A stretch of DNA of 64,000 nt from Phycisphaerales bacterium (GCA_028278245.1 JANQEQ010000148.1:62001-126000), one strand, 5' to 3'; counted from the stretch's first letter, positions 17,819 to 26,408 are shown. Numbers and translations are program-made. Notes: generated by a model from the sequence alone, not told the origin.

Positions 17819-17863
17819 AAGTGAAGATGTGAACGAAAAGCCGTTTTTCACAAGGAAGCATTG

Positions 17864-18523
17864 ATGGGCTGGTGGGTCGCAGATTTATATCAGAGTGGGG
17901 CGGTCGTTGAACTGATCAGCTGGATCTTCTGGGTCATCTTCTCCATCACGCTTCACGAGTTGGCACATGGTTGGGCAGCACTGTGGCAGGGGGATGACAC
18001 ACCCCGGCGCTATCACCGAATGACACTCAATCCAATCGTTCACATGGGGTGGTATTCCCTGCTGATCTTCGCGTTCATCGGTATCGCCTGGGGGCTCATG
18101 CCGACCGATCCCAGCAAGTATCGCTGGCGTCGTCAGGGACGGATCATGGTGTCCGGCGCGGGGCCGGCAATGAACATCCTCCTGGCGTGGATCAGCCTGA
18201 CTCTGGCGGCATTGTGGTTTGTATATGGTCCACAACAGACGAATCTGGCGGATAATGTCTATACATTCCTTTTCCTGGGGGGTTGGCTGAATATCGCCCT
18301 GGCTGTGTTTAACCTCTTGCCCGTACCACCTTTAGATGGATCGTCAATACTTGCCGGGGCATCCTTCCGCATGTACAGACTCTACCAGCATCCCAATGCT
18401 CCGATGGTCGGGATGCTGTTTATCCTGGTTGTATTCATTAGCGGCATCGGGGGAATATTCTTCGGAGGGGCGATTCTCTTAGCTGACATCTATGTCACAG
18501 GTGTGAGTTTTCTCCTGTCCTGA
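17864..18523 (+). CDS. Site-2 protease family (M50) membrane metalloprotease
   Basis: 219 residues with about five to six membrane segments. The zinc site HELAHG (HExxH) lies in the first conserved helix, and NPIVHMG and NLLPVPPLDG supply the third metal ligand (Asp of LDG). This is the minimal, PDZ-less S2P type. The ATG at 17864 is preferred to the TTG at 17861 because AAGGAAG (17852-17858) is five bases upstream. It may be co-transcribed with hpnH. The role of minimal S2Ps (intramembrane cleavage of regulators or signal peptides) is known for the family but not assignable here. Confidence 0.9.
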   Translation: MGWWVADLYQSGAVVELISWIFWVIFSITLHELAHGWAALWQGDDTPRRYHRMTLNPIVHMGWYSLLIFAFIGIAWGLMPTDPSKYRWRRQGRIMVSGAGPAMNILLAWISLTLAALWFVYGPQQTNLADNVYTFLFLGGWLNIALAVFNLLPVPPLDGSSILAGASFRMYRLYQHPNAPMVGMLFILVVFISGIGGIFFGGAILLADIYVTGVSFLLS

Positions 18524-18717
18524 CAAAAAACCGCAAAAAGAGGCTTGATTCGGTCTCACAAGCCGCTACATTGACACGTTCGCGTCCGTTGGCTCAAGGT
18601 TGGCGGCACAGAACGATTCCTGAAGACCTGAGGCGTTCGGGTACTCCTCCCCACACTGAACGCCCGAGGGAGAGTCAATCTTCATGGAGCCGTTCTCCCC
18701 GACGACCCGCCTGATCT

Positions 18718-18734
18718 GATCTCACGGTGAGATC
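18718..18734 (+). promoter_or_regulatory. rpsP leader hairpin
   Basis: GATCTCA-CGG-TGAGATC is a perfect 7-bp stem with a 3-base loop, ending 41 bases before the rpsP ATG. A -35-like TTGACA lies near 18571-18576. A role in leader control of the ribosomal cluster is possible but unproven. Confidence 0.35.
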
Positions 18735-18775
18735 GGCAGACGAAGCTGATGCTCAGGAAGGAGCAATTGATACCT

Positions 18776-19075
18776 ATGGTTGTTCTGCGTTTGAAGCGTT
18801 TCGGTCGGCGTCATCGCCCGTTTTATCGTCTTTGTGCGATGGACAGGCGATCTCCCCGCAACGGCCGAGTAATAGAAGAACTGGGCTGGTATAACCCTCT
18901 GGTTGATGATGAGAAGCAGACCAGCTTCAAGATCGACCGTATCGACTACTGGTTGAGCGTGGGTGCTCAGCCGTCGGATACGGTCAGAGGTCTATTGAAA
19001 AAGGCTGGGTGCGACCCGACCCCAGGGAAGAAGTTGTCTGCCGAAGCACCATCGACTGAGGCAAGCGCAACGTAA
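18776..19075 (+). CDS. rpsP: 30S ribosomal protein S16
   Basis: 99 residues starting [19 protein letters not shown], the classical S16 opening, followed by [15 protein letters not shown] and the [14 protein letters not shown] block. The C-terminus is an Ala/Ser/Thr-rich tail. The ATG at 18776 is the canonical start; AGGAAGGAG lies upstream at 18755-18763. It heads the rpsP-trmD-rplS cluster. The rimM gene that normally lies between rpsP and trmD is absent. Confidence 0.96.
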   Translation: MVVLRLKRFGRRHRPFYRLCAMDRRSPRNGRVIEELGWYNPLVDDEKQTSFKIDRIDYWLSVGAQPSDTVRGLLKKAGCDPTPGKKLSAEAPSTEASAT

Positions 19076-19088
19076 GGGTACGAATCGT

Positions 19089-19196
19089 CATCTCATTTCC
19101 TGAGGTGATGAGAAGCACGGAGAGGGAGAGCTAAAAATGTCTGCTCCTCCTTACTTCCCAAATCTCCGTGTTTTTCATCGCCTCAGGATTCAGATG
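19089..19196. repeat. CACGGAG-type inverted repeat, copy 2
   Basis: Left arm 19089-19122 and right arm 19164-19196 are imperfect inverted repeats of about 34 bp: CATCT, CCTGAGG, GATGA and CACGGAG blocks in the left arm recur in reverse complement on the right. They are separated by about 41 bases. It fills the rpsP-trmD gap where rimM would be expected. The CACGGAG/CTCCGTG inner blocks relate it to the element at 4080-4164. Confidence 0.6.
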
Positions 19197-19218
19197 ACCA
19201 TTCACCACCGCAGCCCCA

Positions 19219-19965
19219 ATGGACGTGACACATGACATGGCCGGGTCACTGCGGATTGACATCCTGACTCTCTTCCCGGAGATGTTTGCCGGTGTGCTCC
19301 AGAGCAGCATTCTGGACCGTGCGGTTCAGAGCGATCTTGCCGAGTACCACCTGCACAACATCCGCGACTGGTCCACTGACAAGCACCGGACCGTCGATGA
19401 TCGTCCCTTCGGGGGTGGGCCGGGCATGGTCATGATGTGCCAACCCCTGTTTGACTGTGTGCAGGCGGTTGAGCGACAGGATGAACGGCCGGCGCGACGC
19501 ATCCTGCTGACGCCCCAGGGCAAGCCCCTGGATCAGTCGCAGGTCGAAACGCTGGCGCAGGACGATCGGCTTTTACTCATAGCCGGTCGATACGAAGGCG
19601 TGGACGAGCGGGTGATCGAAACGCTTGCTCCACTGGAAATAAGTCTGGGAGATTTTGTCCTCAGTGGAGGAGAACTCCCAGCCATGATGCTGATTGACGC
19701 CGTGATTCGGCTGCGCCCGGGTGTGCTGGGCCATGCTGACTCGGCTGATGAAGACTCGTTTTCCCAGCGAGACTTCCCCGGGTATGAAGGCAAGCGCTTG
19801 CTGGATTGCCCGCACTACACGCGGCCACGGATCTGGAAGGATCAGGCCGTGCCCGAAGTGCTGCTCAGCGGTGACCACGAAGCCGTCGCTCAGTGGCGAA
19901 TGAACAAGATGATCGAGCGGACGAAACAGCGCCGCCCCGATCTGCTCAAAGACCGCGACCCCTGA
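19219..19965 (+). CDS. trmD: tRNA (guanine-37-N1)-methyltransferase
   Basis: 248-residue SPOUT methyltransferase that forms m1G37 in tRNAs with G36-G37, preventing frameshifting. Signatures are IDILTLFPEMF, FGGGPGMVM, LLIAGRYEGVDERVIE (SAM-binding knot) and GDFVLSGGELPAMMLIDAVIRL. The C-terminal HYTRPRIWKDQAVPEVLLSGDH is also family-typical. The first ATG is used; a second in-frame ATG six codons later is equally close to the conserved region, and neither has a good Shine-Dalgarno. rplS follows 96 bases downstream. Confidence 0.96.
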   Translation: MDVTHDMAGSLRIDILTLFPEMFAGVLQSSILDRAVQSDLAEYHLHNIRDWSTDKHRTVDDRPFGGGPGMVMMCQPLFDCVQAVERQDERPARRILLTPQGKPLDQSQVETLAQDDRLLLIAGRYEGVDERVIETLAPLEISLGDFVLSGGELPAMMLIDAVIRLRPGVLGHADSADEDSFSQRDFPGYEGKRLLDCPHYTRPRIWKDQAVPEVLLSGDHEAVAQWRMNKMIERTKQRRPDLLKDRDP

Positions 19966-20061
19966 GATCAACGAAACGACCTCAAGTCGCTTAACTCGTC
20001 AATGGGTTTGCCCGGCAAACTCGACGGGACTGCCGGGTCAACCGACCCAAGGATTTGCGTG

Positions 20062-20529
20062 ATGAACCAGACTGAAACTCTCGAAACCGTAGTGGCAGAT
20101 CAACTGAAAGCAGAGAACGATCTGCCGTACTTCACCATCGGCGACACGCTGAATGTCCATGTGCGTATCGTGGAAGGTGACAAGGAACGCATCCAGATTT
20201 TCCAGGGTGTCCTTATCGCGCAGAAGGGTCGGGGAATCAACCGCATGATTACAGTCCGGCGCATCGTGGCAAACGAAGGTGTGGAGCGTATCTTCCCGCT
20301 GCATTCACCGAGGCTGGCGAAAATCGAAGTGGTGCGCCGGGGTGATGCTCGCCGCTCGAAACTGTATTTCCTGCGTGATCGGGTTGGTAAGTCACGACGC
20401 CTGCGCGATCAACGTCGCGGAATTAAACACGTCAAAGCCTGGGAAGGTGAGCAGGGGGCGAAAGCGAAACAACCTCCTGCCAAGGTCGAGGAAGAACCCA
20501 CTCCTGCTGACCAAGAGAGCGAATCTTAA
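20062..20529 (+). CDS. rplS: 50S ribosomal protein L19
   Basis: 155 residues. The core matches L19: FTIGDTLNVHVRIVEGDKER, IQIFQGVLIAQKGRGINRMI, then FPLHSPRLAKIEVVRRGDARR and KLYFLRDRVGKSRRLRD. An acidic/Lys-rich C-terminal tail of about 40 residues extends beyond the family norm. The ATG at 20062 has AAGGAT seven bases upstream and gives the usual N-terminus; an ATG 20 codons upstream was rejected. Last gene of the ribosomal cluster. Confidence 0.96.
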   Translation: MNQTETLETVVADQLKAENDLPYFTIGDTLNVHVRIVEGDKERIQIFQGVLIAQKGRGINRMITVRRIVANEGVERIFPLHSPRLAKIEVVRRGDARRSKLYFLRDRVGKSRRLRDQRRGIKHVKAWEGEQGAKAKQPPAKVEEEPTPADQESES

Positions 20530-20581
20530 TCTGATATCGAGCGTTGGTTGATCAATCGGCGCGGTAACCGGTGGAAATGTG

Positions 20582-21562
20582 ATGCAGGAGTATGCCGCTG
20601 ATTTCTCTGCGATTAAAGCGGCACATCAACGCATCGAACCATACATCCATCGAACCCCGGTCATGACCTGCACGGCTCTTGATGACCGGGCGGGCCGATC
20701 GCTTTTTTTCAAGTGTGAGAATTTTCAGAAAGTCGGCGCGTTCAAAATGCGCGGTGCGGCGAACGCGGTGATGAGCCTTCCCGATGATGTTGCCCGTCGT
20801 GGAGTCGTGACGCACAGCTCCGGCAACTTTGCCCAGGCGCTGGCATTGGCAGCAAAGCTCCGCGGAATCGAAGCGCATATCGTTATGCCTAAAACCGCAC
20901 CGTCGGTGAAGCGGAATGCTGTTGCGGGATACGGGGCAACGATCCATCCCTGTGAGCCGACTCTCAGCGCGCGGGAAGCGATGGCGACGGAAGTAGTCAA
21001 GCAGACCGACGGTACGTTTATTCATCCTTACAATCAGGCAGAGATCATCGCCGGTCAGGGAACCTGCGCGCTGGAATTGATGTCAGAAGTACCTGATCTC
21101 GATGCGATCATCGCACCAATCGGCGGGGGGGGGTTGATGAGCGGAACCTGTATTGCGGCTCGGGGTATCGATCCCGGAATTCGGCTGTTCGCTGCAGAAC
21201 CGGCAGGTGCAGACGACGCTGCCCGATCATTTGAGGCAAATCGTCTCATACCCCAGACCAATCCCAATACGATTGCCGACGGATTGTTGACCAGTCTGGG
21301 AGATCTGACCTGGCCGATCGTACGCGATCACCTGGAACAGATTATCACGGTCTCTGATGAGATGATTGTTGATACGATGCGCTTTATCTGGGAACGCATG
21401 AAGATCGTTATTGAACCCAGCGCAGCCGTCGCACCAGCGGCAGTGCTCAAAGGCAGCTTTCGCAAATTGACTGGAATGAAACGTGTCGGAGTAGTGCTCT
21501 CAGGCGGAAACACAGCCCCCTCACACATAGATATCACGGATTACTCGGCAACCCGCAGCTAA
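20582..21562 (+). CDS. PLP-dependent threonine/serine dehydratase (or serine racemase-like)
   Basis: Fold-type II PLP enzyme of 326 residues. The cofactor lysine lies in FKMRGA, about residue 55. SSGNFAQALA is the substrate loop, and the Gly-rich phosphate loop is GGGGLMSG. No ACT regulatory domain is present, so it is the short catabolic-type dehydratase or a serine racemase; sequence alone does not separate these. The ATG at 20582 follows GGTGG at good spacing. The phosphate-loop codons include an unbroken run of nine G (21125-21133). It lies downstream of rplS but is probably unrelated in function. Confidence 0.88.
   Translation: MQEYAADFSAIKAAHQRIEPYIHRTPVMTCTALDDRAGRSLFFKCENFQKVGAFKMRGAANAVMSLPDDVARRGVVTHSSGNFAQALALAAKLRGIEAHIVMPKTAPSVKRNAVAGYGATIHPCEPTLSAREAMATEVVKQTDGTFIHPYNQAEIIAGQGTCALELMSEVPDLDAIIAPIGGGGLMSGTCIAARGIDPGIRLFAAEPAGADDAARSFEANRLIPQTNPNTIADGLLTSLGDLTWPIVRDHLEQIITVSDEMIVDTMRFIWERMKIVIEPSAAVAPAAVLKGSFRKLTGMKRVGVVLSGGNTAPSHIDITDYSATRS
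21125..21133 (+). repeat. G9 homopolymer inside dehydratase gene
   Basis: Nine consecutive G residues encode the glycine loop of the PLP dehydratase. Slippage here would shift the frame. A matching C9 tract lies inside pabB (59062-59070, read on the minus strand). Confidence 0.6.
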
Positions 21563-21566
21563 CAGT

Positions 21567-22382
21567 TCATGCAGTGGTGTGTGATCGGGGGAGTACACCT
21601 TTTTCTCTCAGGTAATCTGCTGTTTTGTGTGCCAGGTTGATACTCATGCGCGCAAGTGATTTGACGCCTTTACCTGCCTGTTTCCCCAACTGACGCGTAT
21701 GTGTCCAGGTTGTCTTACTACAACGGCGGAAGCATCCATCCTGCAGTTTGTGTAGGTGTAGGTGTGGGTGTGGGTGTGAGTGTGGGGGGGTGGGGGTGAT
21801 TTCTACAACCTGATTGGATGCGGTTACTTCTGACGGCGTAAGCGGTTCGTGAGCTTCAATTGAGGATTGTTCTTCGACCTTTTCCTGCGGTAGGTAATGG
21901 GCCTGGTGTGGTTTCAGCACGTTCAGGCTGAATCGGTAGCCGGTACAGATAAACAGCACTGCCATAATGAATGTGCGACTGACTGTCTCGAAGGATGGAT
22001 CGACCATCATCAGGTGCAGAAAGTTGAGCATCCAGAGCGCGGACCATCCGAGTAAAATGCTCTGGCTCCAGCGACGAAGCCTTTGTCGACGATTGATGCT
22101 CCCGATGGTCCCGGTCAGGACTATTCCGGCAAGGAGCAGTGCCAGTAGTAGTCCCGGAATTCCTTGGTAAGACAATCCCCAGGCGGCGTGGGTGGCGCCG
22201 TTTTCAGTGGTGATATCGAAGATGCTCAATCCGACAGATTGGGTTAATCCTGCCAGAACTGCCCATCCCAGGTAACCAAAACTGAAAATGAGGAAAAACC
22301 ACGCTCCCCCCATCAAATACTGATGGGCGGATCCACTAAATGAGCCAATTCGTGAAAAAATACGGGATTTGAAGAACCGCAT
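21567..22382 (-). CDS. Multi-span membrane protein with His/Pro repeat tail, unknown
   Basis: 271 residues. The N-terminal 150 contain about four hydrophobic segments (WFFLIFSFGYLGWAVLAGL; GIPGLLLALLLAGIVL; ILLGWSALWMLNFLHLMM; TFIMAVLFICTGY). The C-terminal 110 are soluble. They start with a Glu/Pro-rich linker, then an alternating Pro/Ser/Leu-His repeat (SHPHPHLHLH) that could bind metal, then a Lys/Arg-rich amphipathic end. The ATG at 22382 has GGAGG seven bases upstream; a longer open frame to 22553 lacks support. Convergent with the dehydratase with only four bases between stops. Family not recognised. Confidence 0.7.
   Translation of the reverse strand: MRFFKSRIFSRIGSFSGSAHQYLMGGAWFFLIFSFGYLGWAVLAGLTQSVGLSIFDITTENGATHAAWGLSYQGIPGLLLALLLAGIVLTGTIGSINRRQRLRRWSQSILLGWSALWMLNFLHLMMVDPSFETVSRTFIMAVLFICTGYRFSLNVLKPHQAHYLPQEKVEEQSSIEAHEPLTPSEVTASNQVVEITPTPPHSHPHPHLHLHKLQDGCFRRCSKTTWTHTRQLGKQAGKGVKSLARMSINLAHKTADYLREKGVLPRSHTTA
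21750..21798. repeat. GTGTRR hexamer tandem repeat and G-tracts
   Basis: Five to six GTGT(A/G)(A/G) hexamers at 21750-21785 are followed by G7 and G5 tracts. The opposite strand encodes the His/Pro repeat of the membrane protein. The hexamer is in frame, so unit-number changes would alter tail length without frameshift. Confidence 0.65.
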
Positions 22383-22624
22383 CGCACATCCTCCATCAGT
22401 TGACATGCTCGGGTAGGGAATGGAATCACTGATTTTTATTGTGAATATGGGGGGTAGTTTTTCATATGTGTCAATGGGATTGATGAAAGGGAGGTAAATA
22501 AAATCCAAAATGCCTTGTTTTCGCACAAGTTGCGAGTACATTATCAGTGGCATTTTATTTCCGGGATTTGATCACCCATGGGATCAGGGTGACGGTATGT
22601 GCCCAAATGGGCAGGAGTTAGATG

Positions 22625-23338
22625 ATGAGGATTCGCTTTGGCTCCAGTTTGGGGAGCCTGTGTGTTCTGGCTTGTGTGCTACTTCAGACCACAGCAGCGA
22701 TGGTGTGCGCGGACACTGTGCAGATAACAGGTGATACTGAGAACAGTGCAACAGGATTGGGTGACTTCAGAGGTACCTTGACCTATGAGCCCGATCCATA
22801 TTGCCAGAACTGGGGATTGCTCACGGTATCATTGACCAATACCAGCGATCCACAGAATGGCGGCTATATCACGGGTTTCTTGTTCGATATCAATAGCGAT
22901 GATTACTTTGCCCGTGCCAACCTGGTTTACAATCCACCCCCAACACACGATTTTAGAACATGCGTTTTTTGGGGTCTCTGCGCCTTGCCGGGTACCAAGC
23001 CTTATGATGCAGGAGCAGCAGTCGGTGGAAGTTTCGCCTACTACCCCGGGGATCCAACCAAGGGTATTGCTGTAGGCGATACCGGTATTTTCCAGATGAA
23101 AATTATCGCAAGCGATGCTGCGGATCTCACTGCGGCTGACTTCTATGGAACAAACGGACCGCATCCATTCGACTTCCTGGTCGGTTTTCGAGGCTTCAAC
23201 GTAGATTGTCCGGTTGATATTGTTCCCGCCAAAACCTACATTCCCCCGATCGTACCGCTGCCTACACCGATAGCCCTCGGTACGGCCGGGCTGTTGGGCC
23301 TTGCACTTCATCGTATCCGGTTCAAACGATCGTCGTAA
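22625..23338 (+). CDS. Exported protein with PEP-CTERM-like sorting signal
   Basis: 237 residues. A Sec signal peptide (LCVLACVLLQTTAAMVCA) is followed by a beta-rich extracellular domain (LTVSLTNTSDPQNGGYITGFLFDINSDD). The C-terminus has a VPLP motif, a hydrophobic stretch (IALGTAGLLGLALH) and a basic end (RIRFKRSS). That tripartite tail is the PEP-CTERM/exosortase layout in its VPLP variant. The ATG at 22625 has AGGAG seven bases upstream; the ATG at 22622 is only four bases from it. No exosortase is in the window. Function likely extracellular matrix or surface; exact role unknown. Confidence 0.8.
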   Translation: MRIRFGSSLGSLCVLACVLLQTTAAMVCADTVQITGDTENSATGLGDFRGTLTYEPDPYCQNWGLLTVSLTNTSDPQNGGYITGFLFDINSDDYFARANLVYNPPPTHDFRTCVFWGLCALPGTKPYDAGAAVGGSFAYYPGDPTKGIAVGDTGIFQMKIIASDAADLTAADFYGTNGPHPFDFLVGFRGFNVDCPVDIVPAKTYIPPIVPLPTPIALGTAGLLGLALHRIRFKRSS

Positions 23339-23491
23339 TCACAATCTTGGCACAAGCACACACGTCCAGCTTATGGGATTGCTGACGTCTCGTGCTTTTC
23401 CCAGTACGCTCAGAGAACCTGGACCATCAGGCGCATACTACTGCAGGCTTGGATGCTTCAACGTGTCGAGTTGGCAGTGTATTGACAGTAG

Positions 23492-24679
23492 TTACGCGGC
23501 GTGCTTGATGAGGGTTTGCTCGTTCTCCTGGATTACACGTTCGTACATCTGCTCATACATATGCAGGATTCGTTCGCCACTCAGGTGATTACGAACCCAC
23601 GCTCGGCCGGATTGTCCCATGATAACCCGTCGTGATGCATTCCCGGCCAGTTCCTCAATAGCGTCGGCAATTGCCGATGCCTCCTGCTGGACGATCATCG
23701 CACCTCCGCTCGATGCCAGTTCGGGCCAGGTGCATGGACCTTGAGTTGTGATGACGGGCCGACCCGCCGCCAACGCTTCAAATAGAACGAATCCGAAATT
23801 CTCACCTGTGGTTGGGAGTACGAACCCATCACAGGCTTCCAATAGAGAAATTTTGAGTTGTCCTGAGACGAATCCCAGGAAATGTACTGAATCGTTGAGA
23901 TCCAGTTGATCAACGAGCGAATGGAGTTCCTGTTCGTATTTTTGTTCGCCGGTACCTGCGATAAAGACCTGGCACTTTTGACCGGCATCACTCAATTGCT
24001 TCAAAGCATGCAGCAGGTACTCAACTCCCTTAACATGATGCAGTCGGCTCATCAGGAGTACTTTGAACTGGTCCGTTTTCAGTGATGGGAATTCCTCCTC
24101 GGCAAGTTGTGGTCCCGGCAGATTGATGAACTGACCGAAGTCAAGAGCAAGTGGGATCACGATACCCCGTCCCGAGGAAAATTGGCGTTGTGCCTGTTGC
24201 AACTCAGCTGCTGCGGTGCAATGTACTGCGGACGCCTGTTCCAGAAGTTGCCGTCCAACCAGTCCCAGGTAGAGCGATTTCTTAAGTCTCTTCTCAGCCA
24301 GACACCAGTCGTTGAGCATGCCATGAACACTGTAGACGTGTGGTACTTGCAATCTTTCTGCAATTTTCCTCAATTGGATATTCGAGGTGGTCCACATTTC
24401 GTGCAGGTGTAGCACCTGTGCTTGAGCTAATTGCTCTTCAATAATCTGCAGTGTCATTCGATCAAGCAGGTTCAGCGGCTGCCGCAATTTTCCCAGAGGG
24501 ACGACACGCGGGCAGCCGTTATGCCCCCTGATCCAGGTATCGGGCAGGTCGTTCACATACGGAGTCATCAGCGTGATTTCGTGTCCGGCCTCTGCTAAGG
24601 CGCCGCATAAATCCATCACGGCACGTACGACTCCACCATCCTCCAACTTCATTCTTTGATGATAGTGGAAAATTCTCAT
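23492..24679 (-). CDS. GT4 glycosyltransferase
   Basis: 395-residue GT-B enzyme. The N-terminus has the glycine loop KLEDGGVVRAV, HLHEMWTTSN and VYSVHGMLNDWCL, and the donor domain has LLMSRLHHVKGVEYLL and TGENFGFVLFEALAAGRPVI with the E-x7-E pair. The HGML..WCL motif is shared with the enzyme at 32978-34156, so the two are probably related in acceptor type. Stand-alone, with 150-370 bases to its neighbours. Probably part of surface-polysaccharide synthesis; sugar specificity unknown. Confidence 0.88.
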   Translation of the reverse strand: MRIFHYHQRMKLEDGGVVRAVMDLCGALAEAGHEITLMTPYVNDLPDTWIRGHNGCPRVVPLGKLRQPLNLLDRMTLQIIEEQLAQAQVLHLHEMWTTSNIQLRKIAERLQVPHVYSVHGMLNDWCLAEKRLKKSLYLGLVGRQLLEQASAVHCTAAAELQQAQRQFSSGRGIVIPLALDFGQFINLPGPQLAEEEFPSLKTDQFKVLLMSRLHHVKGVEYLLHALKQLSDAGQKCQVFIAGTGEQKYEQELHSLVDQLDLNDSVHFLGFVSGQLKISLLEACDGFVLPTTGENFGFVLFEALAAGRPVITTQGPCTWPELASSGGAMIVQQEASAIADAIEELAGNASRRVIMGQSGRAWVRNHLSGERILHMYEQMYERVIQENEQTLIKHAA

Positions 24680-25048
24680 GCTAAATAACCTTTAGTGCTG
24701 TATTCATTTGTATGTAACGAAACCGCTGCATGCATGAACGAGGAGCCGGAGTGCAGCAAGTGGTACAACCACTGCTTCACAATGACGGCGCTTCGGGCAA
24801 TGCTTACTCAAGAATCAAACGGTACTTATCTACTCTACTTATCTTCTCAATCTGTACGGACTATATAGAAACTCATACGAATTGTCTATCGGCCGGATTC
24901 GTATTGATATGAAATAATGTAAAAAATCTCAGCATGCACTAAGCCATCACACCCGGAGGGCGGGTCTGCGCAAACATAATGTCGGGGTGATAACTTAAAT
25001 GTGAGGTTCGAGTTCTATTCAGCGTCTTGATTCTAATTCTCTACCCAA
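24680..25048. other. Intergenic region, no gene seen
   Basis: 369 AT-rich bases between the glycosyltransferase start and the prfB stop. It contains a perfect short inverted repeat, AGTGGT-ACA-ACCACT (24759-24773), upstream of the glycosyltransferase, which could be an operator. A tRNA-like GGTTCGAG string near 25009 has no accompanying cloverleaf. Confidence 0.5.
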
Positions 25049-26180
25049 TTATGCAGATGGAGTGGGAGACTGCTGTTCGCGCAGGGCTCGACGTCGTTTG
25101 AGTTCTGCGTCGATAAATCCCTCGATATGACCATCGAGAACCATCTGGGGATTCCCCATTTCAAATCCGGTGCGGTGATCTTTTACCCGATTGTCATAGA
25201 ACACATAGGATCGAATTTGTGTGCCCCACCCACGGTCGACCTTTCCTCCCGTTGCTTCGTCCAGTTCATCCTGACGCTTCTCTTCTTCAAGTTGCTCCAG
25301 TTTCGCCTGCAGGATTGACATGGCCTGGCGGCGATTTTGTAATTGATCGCGGAACGTTGATGAAACGACCATAATGTTCGTGGGTTTGTGAACAATACGA
25401 ACGGCCGAGGCTACTTTGTTGACGTTCTGACCACCGGGACCTGACGATCGAGCGAACGTTGTCAGTTCGATATCTTTGTCATCGATGTTGACTTCGCTGT
25501 CTTCAAACTCGGGAATGACATCAACCGTAGCAAAACTTGTTTGACGTTTTCCCTGGGCATTAAATGGGCTGACCCGCGCTAAGCGATGTGTTCCTCGCTC
25601 ACAATTCATGTAGCCGAAGGCCATTGGACCTTTGACGTGGTAGGTGACTTCGCTGACCCCGACTTCGGTGCCGTAGGTCTTTGCGATTTCCTGGACCTTG
25701 TAGCTGTTGTTTTCCCAGTAGTAGAGGAACATGCGTTCGAGCATGCTGGCCCAATCATCGGCTTCGTTGCCGCCATCGCCGGATTGAATAGCCACGAAGC
25801 AGTTCTGATGATCATGTTTTTCTGAGAGAAGTGACTGAAGCTCGACCTTATCCATCTGCTGACAGAGCCGATGGAGCTGCTCGTCGATTTCCTCCAGCAG
25901 TTCCCGATCGTCTTCTTCTCGGGCAAGCTCATATCCGATCTGAGCATCTTCAAAGGATGCGATGACATCGGACAAACCGTCGGTTTGAGCCTTCAGCAGT
26001 TTAAATTCCTTGATGGTATTTTGAGCCGATTCCTGATCACTCCAGAATTCCGATTCGTTCATTCGATCCTGAAGTTCATCCCGCTGTTTGATTTTGGCAT
26101 CGTAGTCAAAGAGAGTCACGGATGGTTAAAATCCGTGCCTCCAAATCATCAAGCACAGGTTGATGAGCATCATAGTGCAT
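25049..26180 (-). CDS. prfB: Peptide chain release factor 2, programmed +1 frameshift
   Basis: RF2 recognises UGA and UAA stop codons. The gene is split: 24 codons from the ATG at 26180 run to CTT-TGA (26111-26106). Translation then resumes one base forward at GAC (26107-26105), giving SL-DYDAKIKQRDEL, which lines up with the same junction in E. coli RF2 (YL-DYDAKKERLEEV). The full product is 376 residues. The SPF tripeptide that reads the stop codon and the catalytic GGQ (SSGPGGQNVNK) are present. A start at the GTG at 26119, in the downstream frame, would wrongly drop the N-terminus. This is the usual RF2 autoregulation: low RF2 favours frameshifting at UGA. Confidence 0.95.
26105..26137 (-). 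promoter_or_regulatory. prfB frameshift site with upstream hairpin
   Basis: On the minus strand CACGGAT-TTTAACC-ATCCGTG forms a perfect 7-bp stem with a 7-base loop (26137-26117). It ends five bases before the slippery CTT-TGA-C. The usual Shine-Dalgarno-like stimulator about three bases before CTT is missing; the only GGAGG is over 25 bases upstream. Confidence 0.75.
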
Positions 26181-26408
26181 GGTGGAGAGCCTGATTCTGG
26201 AGTGGAAAGGCACCTGGTCCGTGCCTTGATTTTCGAAAATGCATCCTGAAATTTACGTTGTTGATTGTAGGATACCCGATTCCTGCCGACAATAGAAAAC
26301 AAGATCCAGCGTTCAGTAATATTGCTTCACGGCGCGATTTGCTGCATTGTCTGTTTCAGAAGCTGCATCCATCACCCTCATGGAGTTGACCAGGGCAGGT
26401 TCCCACTC

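Noticed and set aside
24955-25030. tRNA-like GGTTCGAG string
   Set aside because: No acceptor, D or anticodon stems could be drawn around it.
26119-26180. GTG at 26119 as the prfB start
   Set aside because: The upstream frame encodes the missing RF2 N-terminus and joins at CTT-TGA-C, so the GTG lies inside the gene.
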